A DNA stretch of 64,000 nucleotides from Bacteroidota bacterium (GTDB taxonomy: Bacteria > Bacteroidota > Bacteroidia > NS11-12g > UBA955), in assembly GCA_027621365.1 (NCBI GenBank), contig JAQCBH010000002.1, forward strand, positions 62,001 to 126,000, read 5' to 3'. The notes beneath the pieces were generated by a model that was not told the DNA's origin, did no database searches, and worked only from the letters and a program-made list of their open reading frames with translations. The position numbers and the translations under genes were made by a program. Numbering within the stretch: position 1 is the first letter of the stretch; each line of letters opens with the position of its first letter. This document shows positions 50,967 through 59,632 of the stretch, in pieces.

Positions 50967-51994
50967 AAGAAGTAAACGAAGAAGACTTCCAAGAAGAGGA
51001 ATTGTACGAACACCACTCCTTCACGGTTGACCCCGGTCAGGAGATGACGCGCATCGACAAATGGCTGTGTGACCGCATTGCCAACGCTTCAAGAACCAAA
51101 GTTCAAGCCGCCATTGAGGCTGACTGCATATTGGTCAACGACCGCAGCATCAAGAACAACTACAAAATCAAACCCGGTGACAAGATTCGGGTATTGTTGC
51201 CCGAACCCCCTCGCGACACCGAGGTTTACGGTGAAGATTTGCCCTTGGACATCTTGCATGAAGACGCCCATTTGCTGGTGCTCAACAAAGCAGCTGGCAT
51301 GGTGGTGCACCCCGGCTTCAACAATTACAGTGGCACTTTGGTCAATGCTTTGGTCTATCATTTTGGTCAACTGCCTCAAAAGGATGCCTATCACCGGCCA
51401 GGCCTGGTGCACCGCATCGACAAGGATACCTCAGGGCTTTTGGTCATTGGAAAAACGGAATTCACCTTGAGTCATTTGGGTAAACAGTTCTATGAGCACA
51501 GCATTCACCGTCGCTACTGGGCATTGGTTTGGGGCGATGTCAAGGAAGACGAAGGCACCATTCGGGGCCAACTAGCCAGAGACCTAAAAGACCGCCGAAA
51601 GAGCAAGCATTACGACGATCCCGAAATCGGAAAACTGGCCATTACCCATTACACAGTGCTAGAGCGCTACCATTTCTGCACCCTAGTCGAATGTCGTTTG
51701 GAAACCGGTCGTACCCACCAAATCAGGGCTCACATGGCCCATTTGGGGCATCCCCTGTTCAGCGACGAAATGTACGGAGGTCGAGACATTCGCAAGGAGT
51801 CGGCCTTACCGCGATACAAGCAATTCATCGCCAATGCCTTCGAGATCTTACCCCGACAAGCCTTACACGCAAAAGAATTGGGATTTGTGCATCCGCAGAG
51901 CGGGGAATGGATGCAATTTGATTGCCCATTGCCCGATGATTTCCAGCAATTGCTTGAGAAAATCAGGACCTACACAGGAGCCCTTTATTCGTAA
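50963..51994 (+). CDS. rluD: 23S rRNA pseudouridine synthase, RluD/RluC family
   Basis: 343 residues from the ATG at 50963, which overlaps the nucleotidase stop. An S4 domain (about 38-100: IDKWLCDRIANASRTKVQAA) precedes the catalytic domain with the conserved HRIDKDTSGLLVIG containing the catalytic Asp, and LETGRTHQIRAHMAHLGHPLF. The target is likely helix 69 of 23S rRNA (RluD), but RluC-like alternatives cannot be excluded. The last 10 bases overlap the convergent reductase gene. Its coupling to nucleotidase genes is probably incidental. Confidence 0.88.
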   Translation: MKEVNEEDFQEEELYEHHSFTVDPGQEMTRIDKWLCDRIANASRTKVQAAIEADCILVNDRSIKNNYKIKPGDKIRVLLPEPPRDTEVYGEDLPLDILHEDAHLLVLNKAAGMVVHPGFNNYSGTLVNALVYHFGQLPQKDAYHRPGLVHRIDKDTSGLLVIGKTEFTLSHLGKQFYEHSIHRRYWALVWGDVKEDEGTIRGQLARDLKDRRKSKHYDDPEIGKLAITHYTVLERYHFCTLVECRLETGRTHQIRAHMAHLGHPLFSDEMYGGRDIRKESALPRYKQFIANAFEILPRQALHAKELGFVHPQSGEWMQFDCPLPDDFQQLLEKIRTYTGALYS

Positions 51995-53058
51995 CTCAGA
52001 CTGATTTCAGCCGAGCGAGGAACAGACTGACAGGTCAATACGTAGCCCTGCTTGATCTCGTCGTCACTGAGGCCTTCGCGCTCCAACATGTGCAATTCGC
52101 CGCTGTGCACCTTGGCACGACAAGTCGTACAAACACCCACTGTGCAACTGTAAGGAGGGTCAATTCCCTGCTTCATAGCCGCAGTTAAAACAGTGGTTTT
52201 GTCATCGCAAGAGATGGAATGCGTTTTGCCATACACTTTCATGGTGATGGTAGACTGACCGCTGAATGCCGCCGAAGAAGCCGATTCAACGGGCTTCTCT
52301 GAAGAGCTAGGCGCGGTGAAGTATTCGGTGTGAATGTTGGCTCCAGAAATTCCGCAAGAGCCCAGGCCTTTTTTCACTACATCCATCATAGGCGCTGGGC
52401 CACAGATAAAGTATTGGTAGGTATCAAAGGGGCCACCCACTTTGGATTTTACGATCTGAGAAACCTTGTCTTCGGTCATCAGACCTTTCAAGCCGAACCA
52501 AGTAAAGGGAGCCTGATCATAGCTATGAATGACTTTGAAGCGACCATTGAAGTCTTTTTCCATGTTGGCCAAAGTCTCTTTGAAAATGACCGATTCTGGG
52601 TTGCGATTGGCATACACCAAGGTCACTTGGCTGTTTGGCTCATCCTTGAGAACCGCTTTGCTGATGCCCATCATTGGGGTAATGCCGCTACCTCCAGCAA
52701 ACAACACATAATGGGTAGAGCGACCCGCTTCGGGGCTCATGGTAAACTTACCCATGGGCGGCATGACTTGCATTTCAGATCCTTCTGAAATGTGTTCGTT
52801 CATGTAGTTGCTCATGCGACCACCGTCTACGCGCTTGACCGTGACGGCCATTTGGCTGTCTTGACCCGCGTAGGTGCAAAGCGAATAAGAACGACGAACT
52901 TTCTCACCACCGATCATTACCTCGAAGGTCAAGTACTGGCCAGGGGTATAGGCATAAGTGGAAGTTAGGTCTTGGGGTACGTCAAAATAAAAGGTCTTCG
53001 CAGCGGCTGTTTCGGCTACGACGCGCTGAACTTTGAGGGTATAAAATCCGTCGCTCAT
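51985..53058 (-). CDS. FAD/[2Fe-2S] oxidoreductase (PaaE-like ferredoxin reductase)
   Basis: 357 residues. An FAD-binding barrel (YTPGQYLTFEV, RRSYSLCTYAG) is followed by an NAD(P)-binding fold (LFAGGSGITPMMGI, ICGPAPMMDVV) and a C-terminal plant-type [2Fe-2S] domain with CTVGVCTTCRAKVHSG and a distant CQ. The order matches PaaE and related reductases of oxygenase or fatty-acid hydroxylase systems. No paa genes are present; in Bacteroidota such reductases often stand alone. Cytoplasmic. A -7 element is 8 bases upstream, with an inverted repeat just behind it. Confidence 0.88.
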   Translation of the reverse strand: MSDGFYTLKVQRVVAETAAAKTFYFDVPQDLTSTYAYTPGQYLTFEVMIGGEKVRRSYSLCTYAGQDSQMAVTVKRVDGGRMSNYMNEHISEGSEMQVMPPMGKFTMSPEAGRSTHYVLFAGGSGITPMMGISKAVLKDEPNSQVTLVYANRNPESVIFKETLANMEKDFNGRFKVIHSYDQAPFTWFGLKGLMTEDKVSQIVKSKVGGPFDTYQYFICGPAPMMDVVKKGLGSCGISGANIHTEYFTAPSSSEKPVESASSAAFSGQSTITMKVYGKTHSISCDDKTTVLTAAMKQGIDPPYSCTVGVCTTCRAKVHSGELHMLEREGLSDDEIKQGYVLTCQSVPRSAEISLSYE

Positions 53059-53066
53059 GAATGCTG

Positions 53067-53074
53067 CAAAGGTA
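53067..53074 (-). promoter_or_regulatory. -7 promoter element TACCTTTG (minus strand)
   Basis: CAAAGGTA on the + strand, an exact TAnnTTTG match 8 bases before the ATG of the PaaE-like reductase. Confidence 0.7.
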
Positions 53075-53079
53075 GGTTA

Positions 53080-53103
53080 AGGCGTTGATAAGCTATAACG
53101 CCT
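53080..53103. repeat. Inverted repeat, possible operator
   Basis: Perfect 7-base arms AGGCGTT/AACGCCT separated by 10 bases, with arm centres 17 bases apart. It lies 5 bases upstream of the reductase's -7 element, where a regulator could block or recruit polymerase. No T-run follows on either strand, so an intrinsic terminator for the upstream arginase-like gene is less likely. Confidence 0.45.
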
Positions 53104-53118
53104 GGGACAAAGAAAGGT

Positions 53119-54198
53119 TTACATCAAACGTTGGTAGGCTCTCCACCATCGATCAGGCATTTCATCGTCGCAGACGCGCTGGTAATCGCTGTAACTGCAA
53201 CCAATGTAAAAATGAGCATTCTCGTAGGGGTGGGGAATTTCCATCCACCAGCGCTCGCTCTTGCGGCTTTTGTAAAACACGATTTCATGCTGAGTGCTGG
53301 TCAATCGGTTTCGGTATATCAAAAAGTCGCTATGACCTGCCGACGGATGATCATAATACCGAGAGAAATACCCATCGGCAAAGTACCAGATCATTTGGGC
53401 CAACAAGCTGTGGCACATATCGTGCTCAGAAGCTCCGTAAAATTGAGCAGCACTGAGCTTGTTAGATACTCCCGCATATCGGGCGATTCGCACCGCTTCT
53501 TCGGCGTTAAACCCGTTGGGATTGTTCAATCGGCCGCCAGGAGCGTCGGCCCCGCGAACAGCAGCCATATCAAACAACAAGGCATGAGCACTTCTCAAAA
53601 TAGGTTCAACTGATTCGGGATTCCCTTTGACTTCGCCCAATCGGTGGTTCTCAAAGTACATTTTATCCAACAAGGCTGTAGCCGACTCTGAAACGTAATA
53701 AGCCTGAGTTCCAATGAAATCCAAATTGAACAAATTGGAGGGTTGGTCCACTAAAATTTGGCGCAAGGCCGAACCTTCTTCCCAATCGATATCAGGGCTT
53801 ACCTGCACCAATTCAACCGCTTCAGGAGAGCGGCGAAATCCCTTGTAAATCGGAAAGGCAGAGGCAGCGCTACCGCCCAAAACCAGCACCGTCAAGCCCA
53901 TTTCCTGCAACTCGCCCATCGCTTCGCTCAGGGCAAATTGGTTTTGACGGCTGTCTTCGGTTTCCACCAGGTTCCCCAAATCTACCCAGGCCAAATTCCC
54001 AAATCGCCATTGCAAGCTGTACAAAACTCGGCGCGTTTCATTCGCTTGCTGGCCCAAACCCATCAACACCAGCTTGGCTTTTTTGAGCTTGGGAAATGCC
54101 TTGCGATGCACCTGCAATTGACCGCCAAGACTTGTTTCTTTGTCAGCAAACGGCGCCCATACGGATTCGGGAACGGGAGTAAAAAAGGCCTCTAACAT
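53119..54198 (-). CDS. Arginase/formimidoylglutamase-fold protein with degenerate metal site
   Basis: 359 residues with recognisable ureohydrolase-fold order, but the metal motifs are changed. The GGGHE-type block reads LVLGGSAASAFP (about 106-117, no His). The DAHxD block reads VQVSPDIDW (Ser134, Asp136, Asp138). The DxD block reads FDMAAVRGADAP (D210, Ala212). Most of the six Mn ligands are therefore lost, unlike the intact agmatinase at 3890. Annotation pipelines usually call this family formimidoylglutamase; catalysis by that mechanism is doubtful. C-terminal residues are Tyr/Trp-rich. The family is widespread in Bacteroidota, so a conserved non-enzymatic role is plausible. Confidence 0.78.
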   Translation of the reverse strand: MLEAFFTPVPESVWAPFADKETSLGGQLQVHRKAFPKLKKAKLVLMGLGQQANETRRVLYSLQWRFGNLAWVDLGNLVETEDSRQNQFALSEAMGELQEMGLTVLVLGGSAASAFPIYKGFRRSPEAVELVQVSPDIDWEEGSALRQILVDQPSNLFNLDFIGTQAYYVSESATALLDKMYFENHRLGEVKGNPESVEPILRSAHALLFDMAAVRGADAPGGRLNNPNGFNAEEAVRIARYAGVSNKLSAAQFYGASEHDMCHSLLAQMIWYFADGYFSRYYDHPSAGHSDFLIYRNRLTSTQHEIVFYKSRKSERWWMEIPHPYENAHFYIGCSYSDYQRVCDDEMPDRWWRAYQRLM

Positions 54199-54262
54199 GC
54201 CTCAGCAAATTCGCACCTTTTTCTAGGCCATGGGGTTTATTTCATCCACATGTCAACTTAAT

Positions 54263-54270
54263 TAGATTTG
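54263..54270 (+). promoter_or_regulatory. -7 promoter element TAGATTTG
   Basis: TAnnTTTG match ending 4 bases before the GTG start of the GT2 gene at 54275. Confidence 0.65.
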
Positions 54271-54274
54271 CCCT

Positions 54275-55237
54275 GTGGTATCTGTTTTGCTTCCTTTTTT
54301 GAACGCAGCGCCTTGGCTCAATGAGTGCTTGAGCAGCATCCAAGCCCAGACGCTGACCGATTGGGAATGCGTACTACTCGATGATGGCAGCAGCGATGAA
54401 AGCCTGCTCATTGCTCAACGCTTTACTGAAACAGATTCACGTTTTCGAGTCCTCCCCCATTCGGGAGCAGCCCCTGACCTCATTGCCGCTCAACGGCGAG
54501 CCATTCAAGCTGCCAAGGGCCAGTATGTCACCCGAATGGATGCCGATGATCGAATGCACCCCTTCAAATTGGAGGCTCTCTTGCAAGGGCAATCTCAAAG
54601 CACAGGCCTGAGTGTGGGCCAAGTGGAATTCTTTGGCCACAGCATAGGCCCGGGAACCTTGAATTACCAAAACTGGTTAAACGAAAGGGTCGAAAAAGGC
54701 GATTTCCTTGAGCACCTGTACAAGGAATGTCCCGTTGCCAATCCCTGTTGGATGCTTGACAGAAATACGGCTGAATCCATTTTTGAAAACTTGGAGTACC
54801 CCGAAGACTACCACTTCGTATTCCAACTGATTGAGCGAGGCATTCCCATCATTCCCTGCCCAGAAGCAAAGCATTATTGGCGCGAGCACAGCGAGCGCTT
54901 GAGCAAAACTGACTTGTACAGTACCGAGCGATTCACTCAACTCAAATGGAAGATGTTTCAACGGCTCGTGAATCCCCAACGCCTCTGGTTATTGGGCCAT
55001 GGCAAGAAGGCAAAATACTTGCGTGGGCTCATGCCTGAGACTGGTCTCTGTGCTTGGCTCAGCGAACGCCCCTCCGCCCAAGGCAATCGAATCGGGCATG
55101 ACACTTTGCAGTTTGTCGAACAAGCCGATATTCAAGAGGGAGACTGCGTGATCAACACTCTGTCAAGTTTGGAAGATTGGTCCATGCTGGAGCAGGACTT
55201 GGAACAAAAAGGCGCCCGAATTTACCGCTGGGCTTAG
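54275..55237 (+). CDS. GT2 family glycosyltransferase
   Basis: 320 residues. The start codon is GTG at 54275, 4 bases after a -7 element, giving [19 protein letters not shown], the usual GT2 N-terminus. The domain shows [11 protein letters not shown] and the DxD-type metal site RMDADDRM. About residue 225 onward ([20 protein letters not shown]) is a second small domain of unknown role with a nucleotide-binding look. No membrane segment is present. It probably adds a sugar to a surface glycan. It converges with thyA, sharing 4 bases. Confidence 0.86.
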   Translation: MVSVLLPFLNAAPWLNECLSSIQAQTLTDWECVLLDDGSSDESLLIAQRFTETDSRFRVLPHSGAAPDLIAAQRRAIQAAKGQYVTRMDADDRMHPFKLEALLQGQSQSTGLSVGQVEFFGHSIGPGTLNYQNWLNERVEKGDFLEHLYKECPVANPCWMLDRNTAESIFENLEYPEDYHFVFQLIERGIPIIPCPEAKHYWREHSERLSKTDLYSTERFTQLKWKMFQRLVNPQRLWLLGHGKKAKYLRGLMPETGLCAWLSERPSAQGNRIGHDTLQFVEQADIQEGDCVINTLSSLEDWSMLEQDLEQKGARIYRWA

Positions 55238-56037
55238 ACTGCCACTGGGGCTTTGATGCCTGGGTGAGGATCGTAACCCACCAGTTCAAAATCGTCGAAA
55301 TCAAAGGCTAACAAGTCACTGATTTCGGGATTCAATCGCATCTGCGGATAAGGCCTTGCCTCTCGGCTCAACTGGCGTTCCACCTGTTCAAAGTGGTTGC
55401 TGTAAATGTGGGCGTCTCCAAAGGTGTGTACGAACTCACCGGGCTTCAGTCCACACACTTGGGCCATCATCAGGGTCAACAAGGCATAAGAGGCAATATT
55501 AAAGGGAACACCTAGGAACAGATCGGCACTTCTTTGGTACAACTGACAGCTCAACTTACCATCGGCCACGTAGAATTGAAACAAGCAGTGACAGGGCATC
55601 AGAGCCATTTGATCCAACTCCCCCACATTCCAAGCACTGACCAAGATGCGTCGAGAGTCGGGATTGTTCTTGATCAGATCTAAGGCTTGGATTATTTGAT
55701 CGATGGTTCGTCCATCACGGGTCTCCCAGCTGCGCCACTGTTTTCCATATACAGGACCCAATTCACCAGTTTCACTCGCCCATTCGTCCCAAATGCTCAC
55801 CCCGTTTTCTTTGAGGTATTGAATGTTGGTCTCGCCCTTGAGAAACCACAGCAATTCGTAAATGATGCTTTTCAGGTGAACTTTTTTGGTGGTGATCAAT
55901 GGAAAACTCTCTGACAAATCGAAACGCAATTGACCACCCAACATGGATCGGGTTCCGGTACCTGTTCGGTCTGTTTTCTCCGTTCCATTTTCATAGACGT
56001 AGCGCAAGAATTCTTCGTATTGATTGTTCACACCCAT
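55234..56037 (-). CDS. thyA: Thymidylate synthase
   Basis: 267 residues from the ATG at 56037. ThyA motifs: [32 protein letters not shown], the nucleophile region [14 protein letters not shown] with the active Cys, and [18 protein letters not shown]. It methylates dUMP to dTMP using methylene-tetrahydrofolate. A TTG three codons upstream is a possible alternative start. GACCTTTG at 56044-56051 on the minus strand is one mismatch from the -7 consensus and fits the shorter start. No dfrA gene is adjacent. Confidence 0.95.
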   Translation of the reverse strand: MGVNNQYEEFLRYVYENGTEKTDRTGTGTRSMLGGQLRFDLSESFPLITTKKVHLKSIIYELLWFLKGETNIQYLKENGVSIWDEWASETGELGPVYGKQWRSWETRDGRTIDQIIQALDLIKNNPDSRRILVSAWNVGELDQMALMPCHCLFQFYVADGKLSCQLYQRSADLFLGVPFNIASYALLTLMMAQVCGLKPGEFVHTFGDAHIYSNHFEQVERQLSREARPYPQMRLNPEISDLLAFDFDDFELVGYDPHPGIKAPVAV

Positions 56038-56124
56038 GTCAAACAAAGGTCATACACTTTGTATGAATAATGATGCACAAAAGATACACAGTCAAACTCC
56101 GGCCCTGAATTACGGGAAAAGCCC

Positions 56125-56132
56125 TAATTTTG
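56125..56132 (+). promoter_or_regulatory. -7 promoter element TAATTTTG
   Basis: TAnnTTTG match 11 bases before the pdhC ATG at 56144. It lies inside the longer open frame and so supports the short start. Confidence 0.65.
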
Positions 56133-56143
56133 CCGACAATTTT

Positions 56144-57370
56144 ATGGCTGAACTGATTACTTTGCCCAAGATGAGTGACACCATGACCGAAGGTGTCATC
56201 GTAAAATGGACGGTTAAAGTTGGTGACGCAGTGAAGAGCGGAGACGTTCTCGCTGAAGTAGAAACTGACAAAGCCACCATGGACATGGAAGGATATGCCA
56301 AAGGCACTGTTCTTTACTTGGCCCCTGAAGGCCAAGCCATTCCCGTAGATGCCCCTATTGCGGTAGTGGGTACCGCGAGTGAAGCCTATGAGGATCTCTT
56401 GAAAGGTGGAGCTGCAAGCGCTAGCTCTGCTGCACCAGAAGCTCCAGCCCAAGCAACTGCACCAGAAGTACAGGCGCCAGCAGCCCCTCAAGCGACCGCA
56501 GCGACTTCTTCGTCAGATGATCGCGTGAAAGCGAGCCCCCTGGCCAAGAAAATTGCAGCCGAAAAAGGCATTGCCTTGACAGGCATTCAAGGCAGCGGCG
56601 AAGGTGGACGCATCATAAAGAAAGACATCGAATCGGCCGGTAGCGCACCTGCTACATTTGCGGCAGTTTCTGCTGCTCCATTGGGTGAAGAAAGCTTCAC
56701 CGATATGCCGATTTCTCAAATGCGCAAAACCATTGCCGCCCGTTTGAGCGAATCCAAATTCACAGCTCCTCATTTCTATTTGACCGTAGAAATTAATATG
56801 GACAAAGCGGTAGAAGCCCGCGAGGCCATGAACCAAATCAGCGAGGTAAAAATCTCCATGAACGATTTGGTTGTCAAAGCTTGTGGCATGGCCTTGACCA
56901 AGCATCCCAAAATCAATTCCAGCTGGTTGGGCGATAAGATTCGCATGAATCACCACGTTCACATTGGCGTTGCCATGGCGGTTGATGAGGGACTTTTGGT
57001 TCCTGTTGTGCGTTTCGCCAACCAAAAAAGCTTGAGCCAAATCAGTACAGAGGTGAAAGCCTACGGGGCCAAAGCCAAAGAAAAGAAACTTCAACCCGCC
57101 GATTGGCAGGGCAACACCTTCACCATTTCCAATTTGGGAATGTTTGGCATTGATGAATTTACCGCCATTGTCAATCCTCCCGACGCCTGCATTCTAGCGG
57201 TTGGAACTGTCAAGGATCAAGTAGGTGTAGTAAATGGCGAAATCAAACCCGTCAAAATCATGAAGGTCACTTTGAGTTGTGACCACCGAGTGGTTGACGG
57301 AACCTTGGGTGCTCAATTCTTGAAAACACTGAAGGAATACCTCGAAGAGCCAGTCAAATTGTTAGTATAA
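56144..57370 (+). CDS. pdhC: Pyruvate dehydrogenase E2 (dihydrolipoamide acetyltransferase)
   Basis: 408 residues. One lipoyl domain (residues 1-80) has the lipoylated Lys in EVETDKATMDMEGYAKG. An Ala/Pro-rich linker (about 90-125), a peripheral-subunit-binding domain (KASPLAKKIAAEKGIAL), and the catalytic acyltransferase domain follow, with SCDHRVVDGTLGAQF near the end holding the active His and Asp. The N-terminus MAELITLPKMSDTMTEGVIV matches Bacteroidota PDH E2. E1 and E3 genes are not adjacent. The frame is open 40 codons upstream, but the -7 element and the family start argue for 56144. It ends in a strong terminator. Confidence 0.93.
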   Translation: MAELITLPKMSDTMTEGVIVKWTVKVGDAVKSGDVLAEVETDKATMDMEGYAKGTVLYLAPEGQAIPVDAPIAVVGTASEAYEDLLKGGAASASSAAPEAPAQATAPEVQAPAAPQATAATSSSDDRVKASPLAKKIAAEKGIALTGIQGSGEGGRIIKKDIESAGSAPATFAAVSAAPLGEESFTDMPISQMRKTIAARLSESKFTAPHFYLTVEINMDKAVEAREAMNQISEVKISMNDLVVKACGMALTKHPKINSSWLGDKIRMNHHVHIGVAMAVDEGLLVPVVRFANQKSLSQISTEVKAYGAKAKEKKLQPADWQGNTFTISNLGMFGIDEFTAIVNPPDACILAVGTVKDQVGVVNGEIKPVKIMKVTLSCDHRVVDGTLGAQFLKTLKEYLEEPVKLLV

Positions 57371-57374
57371 CAAG

Positions 57375-57405
57375 AAAGGCTGCCTCATCCGGCAGCCTTT
57401 TTTTT
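57375..57405 (+). terminator. Intrinsic terminator of pdhC
   Basis: AAAGGCTGCC/GGCAGCCTTT 10-bp perfect stem, 6-base loop, then a run of T to 57405. It ends 3 bases before the next start codon. Confidence 0.92.
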
Positions 57406-57408
57406 GCC

Positions 57409-57900
57409 ATGCAAATCAAATTCAACCATATACAAGATCTCGCTGACGCCCGATATGCCGCCAGTACCATGGCCGACTTCATGGGTTTTGCCATTGACGG
57501 CCCCTACGCCATCGAGCTTGGAAAAATCCAAGAAATCATCGGTTGGTGCAGCGGCCCCAAACTGTGCATGGAAGCGAGTTCGGAAACGTCGATAACGAAG
57601 ATCAAGGCTCTCTGTGATGTTCTGCCGGTAGAAGCCCTGGAATGCAGCTACGACCAGGGTCAAGAATGGTACAGCCTGCTCCCCTCTAACTTGGAGTGGA
57701 TCATCAGCGATTTGCCTCCATCCTATGCAGGCCCTTGGTTGGCCGCCCCGAAAAAATTGGAAACTTTCGACCCTCAAACGGCACAAAATTTGGCCTCTGA
57801 TTCGTTTATTTCCTTAGACTGTCAAGCCGAGACTCAGGTTGGATTGAAAAACTACGACCCCTGGAACGACTTCTTTGACGCCCTAGAAAACTTGATATGA
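57409..57900 (+). CDS. TrpF-like (phosphoribosylanthranilate isomerase-like) barrel protein, short
   Basis: 163 residues. The N-terminus QIKFNHIQDLADARYAAST followed by MADFMGFAIDG resembles the first beta-alpha units of TrpF-like barrels, but the usual N-terminal catalytic Cys of TrpF (KxCG) is absent, and the length is short compared with about 205. No trp genes are nearby. Such TrpF-like proteins are common in Bacteroidota with no assigned role. The ATG is only 3 bases after the pdhC terminator's T-run; TTTG at 57403-57406 may be a partial promoter. It overlaps the next gene by 4 bases (ATGA). Confidence 0.62.
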   Translation: MQIKFNHIQDLADARYAASTMADFMGFAIDGPYAIELGKIQEIIGWCSGPKLCMEASSETSITKIKALCDVLPVEALECSYDQGQEWYSLLPSNLEWIISDLPPSYAGPWLAAPKKLETFDPQTAQNLASDSFISLDCQAETQVGLKNYDPWNDFFDALENLI

Positions 57901-58151
57901 AAAAACTCATTTATACCCTTTCTGCCCTTTTGATCTTGAGCCTTGCCGCTTGCTCTTCCACTCCTGAAGACGCCGCTTTCAGCGAAGACGAAAAGTCTGT
58001 TCAAGACTCCATTGACAATAGCGCTATGGATTTTGAAGCCCTGGAAGCCATGGACGACAGCAGCGATTCAGAAGCTGCCGCACCCGCTATAGAGCACCGC
58101 GAGCCCATGACCCCAGCCGAACCTGGTTCAGCCCTCCCCAACCATGACTAA
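57897..58151 (+). CDS. Small lipoprotein, unknown
   Basis: 84 residues: lipoprotein signal peptide with lipobox LAAC (Cys19), followed by a mature part almost wholly acidic and low in complexity (DEKSVQDSIDN and AMDDSSDSEAAA). No domain is recognised. It is likely an outer-membrane-anchored flexible polypeptide. Overlaps: 4 bases with the TrpF-like gene and 8 with asd. Confidence 0.72.
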   Translation: MKKLIYTLSALLILSLAACSSTPEDAAFSEDEKSVQDSIDNSAMDFEALEAMDDSSDSEAAAPAIEHREPMTPAEPGSALPNHD

Positions 58152-59142
58152 AATTGCCGTTGTTGGAGCCACCGGTTTGGTGGGAAGCAAGTTGATCCAA
58201 GTATTGGAAGAACGCAACATTGCTGTTTCAGAATTCATTCCAGTAGCCAGCGCCAACAGCGCCGGCAAACAGGTCTTGTTTCACGGCAAGCCTTATACTG
58301 TACTTACACCCGAGCAAGCTTTGGAGCTAAAGCCTCAGATCGCCTTGTTCAGCGCTGGTGGTGGTACATCCTTGGAATGGGCCCCCAAATTTGCGGCCAT
58401 TGGCTGTTATGTCATTGACAACAGCAGTGCTTGGCGCATGGAAGAGGGCATTCCATTGGTTGTGCCTGAAATCAACGCAGACCGCATTCAACCTGACACA
58501 CGAATCATTGCCAATCCCAACTGCAGTACCATCCAAATGGTCATGGTCTTGCAGCCGCTGTTGCAACGTTATGGGCTGAAGCGCGTCGTCGTCAGCACCT
58601 ACCAAAGCGTAACGGGAACAGGTCAAAAAGCCGTCGAGCAACTTTTCGCCGAGCGTGCAGGTCTCGAGGATTTTGAACCGGTTTATCCGCATCCGATTGA
58701 TCTCAATGTACTTCCCCACATTGACGTATTCACCCCTAATGGCTACACCAAAGAGGAGATGAAGATGATCAACGAAACCCGCAAAATCCTTTCTCAGCCT
58801 GAACTGAAAATCACAGCCACAACGGTGCGCATTCCGACCATGGGTGGACACAGTGAAAGTGTGAACGTTGAATTGGGCAGCGCATTTGACTTGGAAGATA
58901 TACGTCAACTGTTGGCCTCGACACCGGGTGTAATCGTGCAGGACGACCCCTCTCAGCTTTTGTACCCCATGCCGTTGACCGCCCATGACAAGGATGAAGT
59001 ATTTGTGGGGCGCATTCGCCGAGATGAGAGCCTTCAAAACGGCTTGAATTTCTGGGTTGTGGCTGACAACCTCAGAAAAGGAGCCGCTACCAATGCTGTG
59101 CAAATTGCCCAATCGATATTGGCAAAAGATTGGTTTGCCTAA
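58144..59142 (+). CDS. asd: Aspartate-semialdehyde dehydrogenase
   Basis: 332 residues. NADP-binding VGATGLVGSKLIQVLEE, the catalytic Cys in NPNCSTIQMV, and the GHSESVNVE segment are typical. It reduces aspartyl-phosphate to the semialdehyde for lysine/diaminopimelate, threonine and methionine. It overlaps the small lipoprotein gene by 8 bases, an unusual pairing. The next gene starts 34 bases later. Confidence 0.94.
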   Translation: MTKIAVVGATGLVGSKLIQVLEERNIAVSEFIPVASANSAGKQVLFHGKPYTVLTPEQALELKPQIALFSAGGGTSLEWAPKFAAIGCYVIDNSSAWRMEEGIPLVVPEINADRIQPDTRIIANPNCSTIQMVMVLQPLLQRYGLKRVVVSTYQSVTGTGQKAVEQLFAERAGLEDFEPVYPHPIDLNVLPHIDVFTPNGYTKEEMKMINETRKILSQPELKITATTVRIPTMGGHSESVNVELGSAFDLEDIRQLLASTPGVIVQDDPSQLLYPMPLTAHDKDEVFVGRIRRDESLQNGLNFWVVADNLRKGAATNAVQIAQSILAKDWFA

Positions 59143-59176
59143 AAACCTTCTGCTCTTGGTAAATGTTTGAACTACC

Positions 59177-59632
59177 ATGAACGAAGACGAACACTTGGAG
59201 GATAGCGACAACCGACCCCAATTCCTAAAGGATGCGGTTTACCAAGGCGCTATTGGACAAGCGCCATATGCTCTAAGTGTTTCTTCGCCAAAAATTGAAC
59301 CTGTAGACAAGCGCTTATTGAAAGCCAATGCTCATGAAGCCATGCAGCATCAGGCAGAACAGCAAATCACCATGCTTCGCAAACAGGCTGAATTGCTGCT
59401 CAAACAAGCCAAAGACATTGAACATAGACTCATTGTCTCTCACAGCATCTACCAAGCCGACATCGCGTTCGAGCCCATCGTTGGAGGCGTGTATCATCTG
59501 TATCAGAAAAACGATGGCTCTCAAGTACTGAGCATGGTTGCTCCCTACGAATGGGGCTCTAGCATGCCTTATGCTGAATTCCTTCACACGGTTCGGCTGC
59601 TGGCCGATCGCACCTGGGATGTCTTGACCTAG
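59177..59632 (+). CDS. DUF2452 domain protein
   Basis: 151 residues. The pattern (DNRPQFLKDAVY, then LLKQAKDIEHRLIVSHSIYQ, AFEPIVGGVYHLYQKNDGSQ and ending RLLADRTWDV) matches DUF2452, a cytoplasmic family of unknown function found in Bacteroidota and other bacteria. A helical middle (about 50-90) is evident. No membrane segment or enzyme motif is present. The 3' end overlaps the convergent murQ by 4 bases. Confidence 0.78.
   Translation: MNEDEHLEDSDNRPQFLKDAVYQGAIGQAPYALSVSSPKIEPVDKRLLKANAHEAMQHQAEQQITMLRKQAELLLKQAKDIEHRLIVSHSIYQADIAFEPIVGGVYHLYQKNDGSQVLSMVAPYEWGSSMPYAEFLHTVRLLADRTWDVLT

Noticed and set aside
58327-59211. 294-codon minus-strand frame opposite asd
   Set aside because: It covers the whole asd gene in antisense and has no family features.
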